Assembly: GCA_028719265.1 (NCBI GenBank)
Contig: JAQUKF010000039.1
Span: 1-10,110, forward strand
Source: Candidatus Omnitrophota bacterium
GTDB taxonomy: Bacteria > Omnitrophota > Gorgyraeia > Gygaellales > Profunditerraquicolaceae
Direction of reading: 5' to 3'
DNA length: 10,110 nucleotides
Positions within the stretch are counted from its first letter, which is position 1, and every line of letters starts with the position of its first letter. This document shows, one piece after another, positions 1-5,942 of this stretch. The notes under the pieces were generated by a model. The model worked only from the letters and a program-made list of their open reading frames with translations, was not told the DNA's origin and did no database searches. A program made the translations under genes and the position numbers.

Positions 1-100
1 CCTGGAGGGCAGGAATGATCCGGCTAAATTAGCCAAAACAAAAGAAGAGACGGTTACTCTGGCCAGGAAGTTTCCTTTGTATCCGGAGCTGATGAAATAA
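1..100 (+). CDS. glyA: Serine hydroxymethyltransferase, C-terminal fragment (partial)
   Basis: This is the last 32 codons of an open frame that enters from the left edge; the first full codon is at position 2 and the TAA stop is at 98-100. The translated tail contains LEGRNDPAKLAKTKEETV, then LARKFPLYPEL near the end. This resembles the usual C-terminus of serine hydroxymethyltransferase, a PLP enzyme that interconverts serine and glycine while loading methylene groups onto tetrahydrofolate in the cytosol. The catalytic part lies outside the window, so the call rests on the short tail and on context: glyA, a dCMP deaminase and nrdR are often neighbours in bacteria. Methylene-tetrahydrofolate from GlyA feeds dTMP synthesis, which fits the deoxynucleotide genes downstream. 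Confidence 0.75.
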   Translation, partial: LEGRNDPAKLAKTKEETVTLARKFPLYPELMK

Positions 101-102
101 TA

Positions 103-130
103 TTGACATAAGTTAGATTGAGAATATCTT
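103..130 (+). promoter_or_regulatory. Candidate sigma70-type promoter for dCMP deaminase
   Basis: A perfect TTGACA lies at 103-108 and is followed after 16 bases by TATCTT (125-130), which matches the -10 consensus at 4 of 6 positions. Transcription would begin near 137. That would place the possible TTG start at 129 outside the transcript and favours the GTG start at 153. The -10 half lies inside a repeat copy (113-150). This is a sequence match only; read-through from glyA is equally possible. Confidence 0.4.
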
Positions 131-150
131 GAATCAGAAAGAGGGTGCGG
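113..150 (+). repeat. Solo copy of the GIY-YIG cassette right end (R1)
   Basis: Positions 117-150 match 941-974, the 3' end of the GIY-YIG gene, at 30 of 34 bases without a gap. The match extends left by TTAGA/TTAG with one indel. Read in the frame of the GIY-YIG gene, R1 encodes ENILNQKEGA, against ENSLNKKEGA at the intact gene's C-terminus. No GIY-YIG gene body or left-end CCCCGCACC motif is found between glyA and this copy. It therefore looks like a scar or fossil of a similar element, or an independently placed end. Its AAGAGGG (139-145) now serves as the ribosome binding site of dCMP deaminase. Confidence 0.75.
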
Positions 151-152
151 TG

Positions 153-614
153 GTGAAAAAAAGAAAAGTCATGCATAAGCGTCCCAGTTGGGATGAATAT
201 TTCCTGGAGATGTCCACCTTGGTCGCGAAGAGATCGACCTGCCTGAGGCGCAGCGTGGGGGCGGTAATAGTGAAGGACAAAAGGATACTGGCTACCGGCT
301 ATAACGGCGCTCCCAGCGGTTTGAAACACTGCATCGAGATAGGCTGCATACGCCAGCAAATGAAAATACCTTCAGGTGAGCGCCATGAGTTGTGCCGCGC
401 CCTGCATGCGGAGCAGAATGCGCTTATCCAGGCTTGCTTGCACGGGATCAGCGTCAAAGGGGCTACTTTATACGCTACGACCCAGCCTTGCGTTATTTGC
501 GCGAAGATGCTGATCAACGCCGGGATAAGGGAAATTGTTATCTCCGAAGGGTATCCGGATAAAATGGCGATGAGTTTCCTGAAGCAGGCGAAGATAAAAA
601 TAAGGAAGGTATAA
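153..614 (+). CDS. dCMP deaminase family protein (ComEB-like)
   Basis: This is a zinc-dependent deaminase of the cytidine/deoxycytidylate family, about 153 residues from the chosen start. It probably converts dCMP to dUMP, the precursor of dTMP, in the cytosol. Visible motifs are GAVIV, TGYNGAPSG, the zinc and proton-shuttle site LHAEQNAL (H85, E87) and PCVICAKML (C113, C116). A second set of possible metal ligands (C60, C65, H78, C81 around the PSGERHELCR segment) matches the extra zinc site known in dCMP deaminases of the T4/ComEB type. GTG 153 is preferred because AAGAGGG sits 7 bases upstream; GTG 150, ATG 171 and TTG 129 are alternatives. The gene lies between glyA and nrdR, consistent with deoxynucleotide supply. 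Its leader is built from a copy of the GIY-YIG cassette end, so its first codons may be recently reshaped. Riboflavin-type deaminase activity is less likely given the HAEQNA and second-zinc motifs. Confidence 0.9.
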   Translation: MKKRKVMHKRPSWDEYFLEMSTLVAKRSTCLRRSVGAVIVKDKRILATGYNGAPSGLKHCIEIGCIRQQMKIPSGERHELCRALHAEQNALIQACLHGISVKGATLYATTQPCVICAKMLINAGIREIVISEGYPDKMAMSFLKQAKIKIRKV

Positions 615-615
615 G

Positions 616-636
616 CCCCGCACCTTCTTGGATTCA
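616..636 (-). repeat. Left terminal inverted repeat of the cassette
   Basis: Its reverse complement begins TTGAATCC and continues with AAGAAGGTGCGGGG. The last 14 bases are identical to 963-976, and TTGAAT matches 953-958. It starts one base after the dCMP deaminase stop codon. It can also pair with the nearby direct copy: ACCTTCTT at 622-629 with AAGAAGGT at 674-681, and ATTCA at 632-636 with TGAAT at 665-669. This gives a hairpin of about 60 nt. Confidence 0.8.
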
Positions 637-651
637 ATAGTGTGTAGTTGG

Positions 652-681
652 ATTAAAAATAGGCTGAATTAAAAAGAAGGT
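652..681 (+). repeat. Internal direct copy of the cassette end repeat (R2)
   Basis: Positions 652-681 match 941-970 at 25 of 30 bases in a straight alignment, including TTAAAAATAGG-like and AAAGAAGGT blocks. It sits between the left terminal inverted repeat and the start of the GIY-YIG gene, so the gene body is flanked by direct repeats as well as by inverted ends. It lacks the terminal GCGGGG and reads TAGCG instead, so it is more diverged than the right end. Confidence 0.65.
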
Positions 682-706
682 TAGCGTATCATTTTTGAAT
701 TTGCCA

Positions 707-979
707 ATGTATCATGTATATCTTCTAAAGAGTAAAAAGAATGGTATTTTATACATTGGATATACAAATAATGTAGAACGAAGATTGAAAGAACATAATT
801 CTGGTTTGGTTGAATACACGAGAAAGTATATGCCTTGGGAAATAGTTTATTATGAAAGCTTTTTTTCTTTGGTTGATGCAAAAAAGAGGGAGAAGTCCCT
901 TAAATATTTTGGTAAGGCATACTCTGGGTTAAAGCTTAGAATTGAAAATAGCTTGAATAAGAAAGAAGGTGCGGGGTGA
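707..979 (+). CDS. Small single-domain GIY-YIG nuclease
   Basis: A 90-residue protein from ATG 707 that is essentially one GIY-YIG endonuclease domain, like the UPF0213/UvrC-N-terminal-like family often misnamed excinuclease subunit C. The signature is VYLL (4-7) followed by YIGYT (16-20), then RRLKEHN (25-31) with the conserved arginine, and the catalytic glutamate in the KKRE segment (E62). All expected catalytic residues are present, so the enzyme is probably active as a nicking or cutting nuclease; its target is unknown. The last residues (LNKKEGAG) are encoded by the cassette's right-end repeat. Its TGA overlaps the GTG of nrdR by three bases within GTGA, so translation may be coupled. 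No good Shine-Dalgarno lies directly before ATG 707; TTG 695 is an alternative start. Codon use is markedly AT-rich compared with both neighbours, which supports acquisition by transfer. Confidence 0.9.
   Translation: MYHVYLLKSKKNGILYIGYTNNVERRLKEHNSGLVEYTRKYMPWEIVYYESFFSLVDAKKREKSLKYFGKAYSGLKLRIENSLNKKEGAG
941..976 (+). repeat. Right end of the cassette (R3), overlapping the GIY-YIG 3' end
   Basis: This is the reference copy of the repeat family. Positions 963-976 form the right terminal inverted repeat, 941-974 match R1 (117-150) at 30 of 34 bases, and 941-970 match R2 (652-681) at 25 of 30. The copy encodes the C-terminus of the GIY-YIG protein and ends on the G that begins the nrdR GTG codon. 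Confidence 0.8.
963..969 (+). promoter_or_regulatory. Ribosome binding site of nrdR, supplied by the cassette end
   Basis: AAGAAGG lies six bases before the GTG at 976, which is good Shine-Dalgarno spacing. It is part of the 14-bp terminal inverted repeat, so the element itself provides translation initiation for the downstream regulator. The equivalent AAGAGGG at 139-145 does the same for dCMP deaminase. Confidence 0.65.
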
Positions 980-1443
980 GGTGTCCGTTTTGCGGATATA
1001 AAGAGGACAAGGTAGTGGACTCCCGCGCCACCGCCGAAGAATCGGCAGTCAGGCGCAGAAGGGAATGCCTGAAGTGCGGCAAGCGTTTTACTACTTATGA
1101 ATATGTCGAGGAGCTTTCTTTGCTGGTGGTCAAGAAGGACGGCCGCAGAGAACCTTTTGACCGCAAGAAGGTCCTGGCGGGCATAACCCGCGCCTGTGAG
1201 AAACGGCCGATAAGCGTGGAGAAAATGGAGAATGTGGTTTCCCAGGTAGAACACTCCATCCAGAAGAAGAGCGACCGGGAGATCTCATCCAGCAGGATAG
1301 GGGAACTGGTAATGGAGAGGCTTAAAGTAATTGACGATGTCGCTTACGTGCGTTTTGCCTCGGTTTACCGGCAGTTCAAGGATGTAGGGCAGTTCATGCT
1401 GGAATTGAAGGATATTTTGGGGAAGGATAAAAAGAAAAGATAG
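976..1443 (+). CDS. nrdR: Transcriptional repressor NrdR
   Basis: A 155-residue NrdR, the zinc-ribbon/ATP-cone repressor that senses ATP/dATP and shuts down ribonucleotide reductase genes at NrdR boxes. The N-terminus reads RCPFCGYKEDKVVDSR. Zinc ligands are C3, C6, C31 and C34 (CPFC and CLKCG), followed by RRRRECLKCGKRFTTYE, a near-perfect match to the family. The ATP-cone spans about residues 47-137 with VVKKDGRREPFDRKK at its start and VAYVRFASVYRQFKDV at its end. GTG 976 is chosen because family members begin MRCPFC. Full length, no defects. Its start overlaps the GIY-YIG stop and depends on the cassette end for its ribosome binding site. No ribonucleotide reductase gene is in the window, and I saw no clear NrdR box here. 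Confidence 0.97.
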   Translation: MRCPFCGYKEDKVVDSRATAEESAVRRRRECLKCGKRFTTYEYVEELSLLVVKKDGRREPFDRKKVLAGITRACEKRPISVEKMENVVSQVEHSIQKKSDREISSSRIGELVMERLKVIDDVAYVRFASVYRQFKDVGQFMLELKDILGKDKKKR

Positions 1444-1447
1444 GGAT

Positions 1448-1464
1448 GGCGGCTTGCGCCCGCC
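1448..1464 (+). other. Short GC-rich hairpin after nrdR
   Basis: GGCGG (1448-1452) and CCGCC (1460-1464) can pair around a 7-base loop in the 56-base gap between nrdR and the DUF151 gene. No run of T follows, so it is not a standard intrinsic terminator. It may be a chance structure or an mRNA-stability element. Confidence 0.25.
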
Positions 1465-1499
1465 GGGATATGTAAAATATAAATACAGGGGAATTTAGA

Positions 1500-1913
1500 A
1501 TGGTAGAGATGGAGCTGAATAAGATCGTTATTGACGAGAAGAGGCACGACCAGCTGATCGTGCTGAAGGAGAAGGGCGGCTCAAGGGTTTTGCCGATCGT
1601 TATCGGTTTGAATGAGGCAAGCGCGATAAAATTAAAGATAAGCGGTTTTAACCCTCCGCGCCCTTTGACCCACGATTTGATCTACACGATGCTCAAGGAC
1701 CTTAACGCGGGAATAGAGAAGATTGTCATAGATAAGCTGGAGGAATCCACTTTTCACGCCAAGATATTTATCAAGACAGGCAGCGGAGAGATGAAAGTTG
1801 TCGATGCGCGGCCTTCGGACAGCGTGGCTTTGGCGGTGAGGTCCCATGCCCCGGTATTCGTGGAAGAGGATATCATAAGGCAATTCGAGGTATTCGACAA
1901 GGATAAGCAGTAA
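1500..1913 (+). CDS. DUF151 / bifunctional nuclease domain protein
   Basis: A 137-residue protein consisting of one DUF151 (BFN, DNase-RNase) domain. It shows the family pattern: LPIVIGLNEASAI (about 32-44), PRPLTHDLIYTML (about 53-65) with a conserved histidine and aspartate, and the hallmark DARPSDSVALAVR (about 102-114). Plant and bacterial relatives have been reported to cut both DNA and RNA, but the cellular role in bacteria is poorly defined. ATG 1500 has AGGGG nine bases upstream; ATG 1509 is an alternative. It has its own 56-base upstream gap and is followed by 73 bases before the chosen tRNA nucleotidyltransferase start. Length and motifs look complete. Confidence 0.92.
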   Translation: MVEMELNKIVIDEKRHDQLIVLKEKGGSRVLPIVIGLNEASAIKLKISGFNPPRPLTHDLIYTMLKDLNAGIEKIVIDKLEESTFHAKIFIKTGSGEMKVVDARPSDSVALAVRSHAPVFVEEDIIRQFEVFDKDKQ

Positions 1914-1986
1914 AGCCCGCCTTAAAAGCAGTCTTGCTCATCCTGCCAGGCGCCTGGTCGGGAATTCATTGGACAGGAAATTAAGA

Positions 1987-3462
1987 ATGCCATATCACGG
2001 AAAGCATAAAAATAAGGAAGTCAGGTTTAGCGAAAACGACAAGGCTGTTTTAAAGCCGGTTTATGGCTTTGCCAGGTCCAAGAAGATAAAACTCTACCTT
2101 GTGGGCGGGGCTTTGCGCGACCTGCTTTTGGGCCGCAGTAAAGATAATCCTGATTTTGATTTTTGCCTTAAGCGCGGAGCCATAAATTTCGGCCGTAAGT
2201 TAGCTTCACAGCTAAAGGCCGGTTTTGTCCTTTTGGACGAGGAGCATGCCGCCTGCCGCCTGGTCAAGAAGAGCGGCGGCAGGATATATACCTTTGATTT
2301 TACGGATTTCCGCGCCCCCACCCTGGAAAAAGACCTGCTGCATAGGGATTTTACTATAAACTCTATGGCGGTTGAGCTGGGCGAGGTTTTTAGCGACAGG
2401 GACTTAAGCGGCGCGATCATTGACCCTTATTCCGGGAGGTCCGACCTTGCCAAAAAGATCATCCGTATCACCGGCAAGGGTTCTTTTAAGGAAGACCCTT
2501 TGCGCATATTGCGGGCGTTTAGTTTCAGCTGCATGCTGGGTTTTGGCCTGGACAAAGAAACGCTGCGGATGGCAAAAAAAGAAAAACACCTGATCGGCAA
2601 GGTTTCAAGCGAGCGTATCCGCGAAGAGTTATTCAAGATATTTGACAGCCGCCTGGCGCATAGTTCTTTTTGCGCGATGGATAAGCTGAAGATCCTCGAA
2701 ATAATCTTCCCGGAGATAAAGCCCATGCGCGGGATAGGGCAGGGGCCATACCATCATCTGGATGTATGGCAGCATACCTTAGAGACTTTAAGGCAGTTTG
2801 AATCATTGCTGGAGCCGGTAAGGCAGGATGCGGAAATAGCCGGTTATCTCAACCAGGAGCTTTCCGGTTTGCGCAAGCGTTTGAGCCTGCTGAAGCTTGC
2901 CTGCATATTGCACGATATGGGTAAGCCTAAGGCCCTGCGCAGGGAGAAAGGCAAGATAATATTCCACGGCCATGAAAGGATAGGCCTGGGGCTGACGCGC
3001 CTGATCTGCCGCAGGTTGAAGCTTGCCAATGATGAGACCCGCTCGCTGGAAAGGATCGTGCTTTGGCATTTAAGGCCGGGTTACCTGGCCGACAACGGGC
3101 GGCCTACTGAGCGGGCGATCTTCCGTTATTTCCGCGATGCCGGAAGCGATGCCCTGGCCGTACTCCTTTTATCGCTGGCCGACCAGCGCGCCACTAAAGG
3201 CCCGTTGACCACCGCGCTTTCGCGGACAAGGCACGAGAAGACGGTCAAAATGCTCATCCGCCGCCTGCTTGATAAGGAGAAGGAAAAGAAGCGGGTGCCG
3301 TTTCTGAACGGCAACGATATCATGCGTAAGTTCAAACTCCCGCCCGGTCCGCTGATCGGAAAAGTGCTTTACGGCCTGGAGGAGGCGCAGGCGATCGGCA
3401 AGATCGGCGGCAAGAAGGACGCATTCAAGCTGGCGGCAAAGTTAGTCAAACTTAAGAGATGA
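1987..3462 (+). CDS. Class II tRNA nucleotidyltransferase with HD domain (CCA-adding or poly(A) polymerase family)
   Basis: A 491-residue cytosolic enzyme of the class II poly(A) polymerase/CCA-adding family, likely to build or repair the 3' CCA of tRNAs. The head domain has LVGGALRDLLLG (about 38-49) and the catalytic DFDF pair (about 56-59). Further on are DLLHRDFTINSMA, the IDPYSGRSDL segment and EDPLRILRAFSF, which contains the nucleotide-recognition region. An HD domain follows, with HHLDVWQHTLE, CILHDMGKP, HGHERIG and the later LWHLRPGYL, so phosphohydrolase activity as in the E. coli enzyme is plausible. ATG 1987 has AGGA eight bases upstream; an in-frame TTG at 1969 lacks a comparable site. 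Some bacteria split CC- and A-addition between two such enzymes, and this sequence alone cannot exclude a CC- or A-only specialist. Its TGA overlaps the next start as ATGA. Confidence 0.88.
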   Translation: MPYHGKHKNKEVRFSENDKAVLKPVYGFARSKKIKLYLVGGALRDLLLGRSKDNPDFDFCLKRGAINFGRKLASQLKAGFVLLDEEHAACRLVKKSGGRIYTFDFTDFRAPTLEKDLLHRDFTINSMAVELGEVFSDRDLSGAIIDPYSGRSDLAKKIIRITGKGSFKEDPLRILRAFSFSCMLGFGLDKETLRMAKKEKHLIGKVSSERIREELFKIFDSRLAHSSFCAMDKLKILEIIFPEIKPMRGIGQGPYHHLDVWQHTLETLRQFESLLEPVRQDAEIAGYLNQELSGLRKRLSLLKLACILHDMGKPKALRREKGKIIFHGHERIGLGLTRLICRRLKLANDETRSLERIVLWHLRPGYLADNGRPTERAIFRYFRDAGSDALAVLLLSLADQRATKGPLTTALSRTRHEKTVKMLIRRLLDKEKEKKRVPFLNGNDIMRKFKLPPGPLIGKVLYGLEEAQAIGKIGGKKDAFKLAAKLVKLKR

Positions 3463-5942
3463 AAAAGCTTATTATAATCTCGGCGCTTCTGGTTTTAGCG
3501 GTTGTTTCGGTTCTGGCGTTCTTGAACTTTTTTCTCCTGCCAAAGAAAATACGGCCACTCATCATCACAACCATAACCCGGCAAACCAACAAAGATGTAA
3601 GGCTGGGGTCTTTGAGCTTTAATATATTCAAGGGATTGATCGTGCGCGACCTGGTCATCTCTGACGGCAAGAATACGATATTGAGCGCCGAAGAGGCCAG
3701 CTGCGGCATCTTCGTCTGGCCCGTATTCAAGAGAAAAATCATTATCCCCAGCATAAATCTCAAAAACCCGTATATTTTCCTGGCGCGCCTGAAGGACGGG
3801 AAGTTCAACCTCCAGGAGATCTTTGCCAGCCGGCCTGCGGTCGTAAATGTTCCGGCCGGCGGGAAATCCCGGCCGGGGAATTCCGAGTTCAGCGTATCGG
3901 TCTTTAAGATAAATATAGATTCCGGAAATATAGTTTTTCAGGATGATACCCTGGAGGTTCCTTTCAGAAAGGAAATCAGGAATATACGGCTTGGCCTGGG
4001 ACTGGCCTTGCCCGGCAGCGTTAAGTTCAATTTTAAAGGGGAGATTGCCGATGAGCCGCCTGCCGTTATTTACGGACGGGGAGAGTACAGGTTTTTGGAA
4101 AAAGAGATGAATGCGAGCCTGTCGGTAAGTAATTTGGCGCTTAAGGGTTTTGAGCCGTATTACGGCAACAGGGGAGTGGATATCCTTTCGGGGGCTGCCG
4201 ACGGAAAAGCAAAGTTCGGCCTCAAAGACGGCATCTTGCATATCGAGCTGTCTATCGGCAGCAACAGGCTGGTCCTGGCGAAGGAAAAGATAAGGGCGAA
4301 CCTGGATTTGGTCCTGGAGACCAAAGCCGATTACAATCTGCAGACAAAAAAGGTTTCCTTCGAAGGGTCTTGCGAAATAAAGGACGCGGATATAACCGGG
4401 TTGGATTATTTCGGGGACCTGAAGAATTTTTACGGCAAAGTAATATTTAACGAGCGTTCCCTCCTGGCACAGGGATTGAAGGCGGAGATCCTGGGGGTGC
4501 CGTTTGAAGTCAGCCTGGGGATAAAGGATTTCAGTACCCTGGCATTTAACATAAGCACCAGCCTGAGCCTGGGCTTCCTTCCGGATATCGCAAAGGAGAA
4601 ATTTAATTTTACGCAGGTGAGCTCCGCTTCCGGCAAGGCGGACCTGTCCGTAAAGCTCCATCCCGACGGCAAGGGCGGCTGGTCGCTGCAGGGAAAAGTG
4701 GATGTCGCGCAGGCGGGTTTTAAATTGGCAAAACAGGATGTCCAGCTGGAAAATATCTTTGCCTGCGTTGAATTCAGCCGGCAGGGGTTAAGATGGAAGG
4801 GGGCGAAGTTCCGGTACCGGGGAGTGGATTATGAAAGCAGCGGAGAACTCGATGATTTCTCCTCGCCCAGCCTGCAGGCTCAGTTATCTTCGCGCGGGCT
4901 GTCTTTGTCCGTCACCCTTAATGCCGCCGGCAAGAAAATAAATATCGCCCAATTGAAAGGCAGGTACCTGGATTCACAATTTTGCGTAAGCGGCGATATA
5001 GATAATTCCGAGCCCGCGGGACCGAAAGCGGAGATAAGCGGGTACGCCGGAGTTAAGCTGGAAGATTTGGGTAAGTTCCTGTCCGAAAAACACCCGGAGA
5101 TAAATAAGACGCAGATAAAAGGACAGGTGGACGCGCAAATTTTACTTAAAGGCCCGCTTTATGATTTCAAGAGCTGTTTCCTCCAGGCAAAGGTTTCAAG
5201 CGACAGGATCTCTTGCTACGGTTTCAGCATGGAGGATTTTAACCTTGATTACCTGCAGGAGGATAAGAGGGTAAGGGTGGCGCCGGTAAACGCCGTATTT
5301 TATGACGGGACGGTCGAGGGTTCCGCCCTGCTTAACCTTAGCCAGGACGATTTGCCGTATCATGTCGAACTGCAGGCAAAGGGGGTAAAGCTGGAGAAGC
5401 TCAAGCTGGATACGGCATCCAGGGATAAAAATATCTACGGCAAGTTCCAGGCGGATGTCAAGCTTGACGGTTTCTGCGGGGATTTGAACAAGTTGAGCGG
5501 GGCGGGGGATTTTTCCGTTAAAGAAGGCAAGCTCTGGGAGATGGACCTGCTGAAAAAGATGGGCAAGTTATTGTTTTCCAAGGACACGGCGAGCATCGAA
5601 CTTTCGGAATGTTCCTGCGCCTTTTTGGTGCAGAACAGATCTGTTTATACCGATAAGCTGGAGCTAAGAGGGAATGTCATCAGGCTTTGCGGGCCGCTGA
5701 AGGTCGGTTTTGACGGTTCTTTGGATGGGGCGCTGGAAGTGAATATTTTAAGCGAGGTGGTTCCCCTGAACCGCACCTTAAAAGATATCGCTGCGGCGAT
5801 CGTGGGCAAGGTAGGTAAATTCGGCGTGATCACATTCAGCGGTTCGCTTGCCGAACCGAAATATAATTTTAAGCCGATAGTAGTCAATATCGTTAAAGGG
5901 TTAACGGATATTATTTTTGGCAGGCAGCGTAAGGATCAATGA
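3459..5942 (+). CDS. AsmA-like membrane-anchored protein
   Basis: An 827-residue protein with an uncleaved N-terminal membrane segment (about residues 4-27, hydrophobic, after MKK). A long repetitive beta-rich body follows, with the character of the AsmA/DUF748 group. The early segment LGSLSFNIFKGLIVRDLVI (about 49-67) is a typical AsmA start. The late segment (about 670-790) has the alternating GxFxxxxGKL/LxGxxxL pattern of the AsmA C-terminal domain and ends in a hydrophobic stretch. AsmA-like proteins sit in the inner membrane, reach into the periplasm and are linked to phospholipid transport to the outer membrane, so this implies a two-membrane cell. A glycine/proline-rich linker (about residues 125-145) separates N-terminal and middle parts. 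It is coupled by 4-bp overlaps to the tRNA nucleotidyltransferase upstream and endonuclease III downstream. The substrate is unknown. Confidence 0.75.
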   Translation: MKKLIIISALLVLAVVSVLAFLNFFLLPKKIRPLIITTITRQTNKDVRLGSLSFNIFKGLIVRDLVISDGKNTILSAEEASCGIFVWPVFKRKIIIPSINLKNPYIFLARLKDGKFNLQEIFASRPAVVNVPAGGKSRPGNSEFSVSVFKINIDSGNIVFQDDTLEVPFRKEIRNIRLGLGLALPGSVKFNFKGEIADEPPAVIYGRGEYRFLEKEMNASLSVSNLALKGFEPYYGNRGVDILSGAADGKAKFGLKDGILHIELSIGSNRLVLAKEKIRANLDLVLETKADYNLQTKKVSFEGSCEIKDADITGLDYFGDLKNFYGKVIFNERSLLAQGLKAEILGVPFEVSLGIKDFSTLAFNISTSLSLGFLPDIAKEKFNFTQVSSASGKADLSVKLHPDGKGGWSLQGKVDVAQAGFKLAKQDVQLENIFACVEFSRQGLRWKGAKFRYRGVDYESSGELDDFSSPSLQAQLSSRGLSLSVTLNAAGKKINIAQLKGRYLDSQFCVSGDIDNSEPAGPKAEISGYAGVKLEDLGKFLSEKHPEINKTQIKGQVDAQILLKGPLYDFKSCFLQAKVSSDRISCYGFSMEDFNLDYLQEDKRVRVAPVNAVFYDGTVEGSALLNLSQDDLPYHVELQAKGVKLEKLKLDTASRDKNIYGKFQADVKLDGFCGDLNKLSGAGDFSVKEGKLWEMDLLKKMGKLLFSKDTASIELSECSCAFLVQNRSVYTDKLELRGNVIRLCGPLKVGFDGSLDGALEVNILSEVVPLNRTLKDIAAAIVGKVGKFGVITFSGSLAEPKYNFKPIVVNIVKGLTDIIFGRQRKDQ

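Larger units (their letters stand above)
616..976 (+). mobile_element. Putative minimal GIY-YIG cassette with terminal inverted repeats
   Basis: This is a 361-bp segment whose two ends are a perfect 14-bp inverted repeat: CCCCGCACCTTCTT at 616-629 and AAGAAGGTGCGGGG at 963-976. Beyond the 14 bases, TTGAAT is also shared after a 2-base length difference. The body is strongly AT-rich in a GC-rich neighbourhood and holds one gene, a single-domain GIY-YIG nuclease. The left end falls one base after the dCMP deaminase stop and the right end is the first base of the nrdR start, so the insertion disrupts neither gene. No target-site duplication is visible, and there is no transposase or recombinase. 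Mobility is inferred from structure, composition and the extra solo end at 113-150. GIY-YIG domains are well known in homing endonucleases, but this small class has no established mobility role that I can cite. Confidence 0.65.

Noticed and set aside
616..976. A classical insertion sequence or group I intron
   Set aside because: There is no transposase gene or target duplication, and the flanks are intact neighbouring genes rather than one split gene, so neither standard class fits.
1946..1957. Perfect 12-base palindrome CCAGGCGCCTGG before the tRNA nucleotidyltransferase gene
   Set aside because: It is short, has no loop or T-run, and only one copy is seen, so neither an operator nor a terminator can be supported.
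1969..1986. TTG start for the tRNA nucleotidyltransferase
   Set aside because: The frame is open here, but the AGGA site at 1975-1978 is placed correctly only for ATG 1987, and the extra residues add no family motif.
3852..3877. GC-rich inverted repeat inside the AsmA-like gene
   Set aside because: CGGGA/TCCCG with a two-base loop falls in codons for a glycine/proline-rich linker; codon composition explains it and there is no terminator T-run.
3495..4661. A 388-codon open frame on the minus strand
   Set aside because: It lies entirely inside the AsmA-like gene, its translation shows no recognisable family motif, and the plus-strand frame has clear domain features and coupled start and stop.
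5763..5775. A CCGCACCTT match to the cassette end within the AsmA-like gene
   Set aside because: Only nine bases match, in ordinary coding sequence with no flanking repeat similarity.
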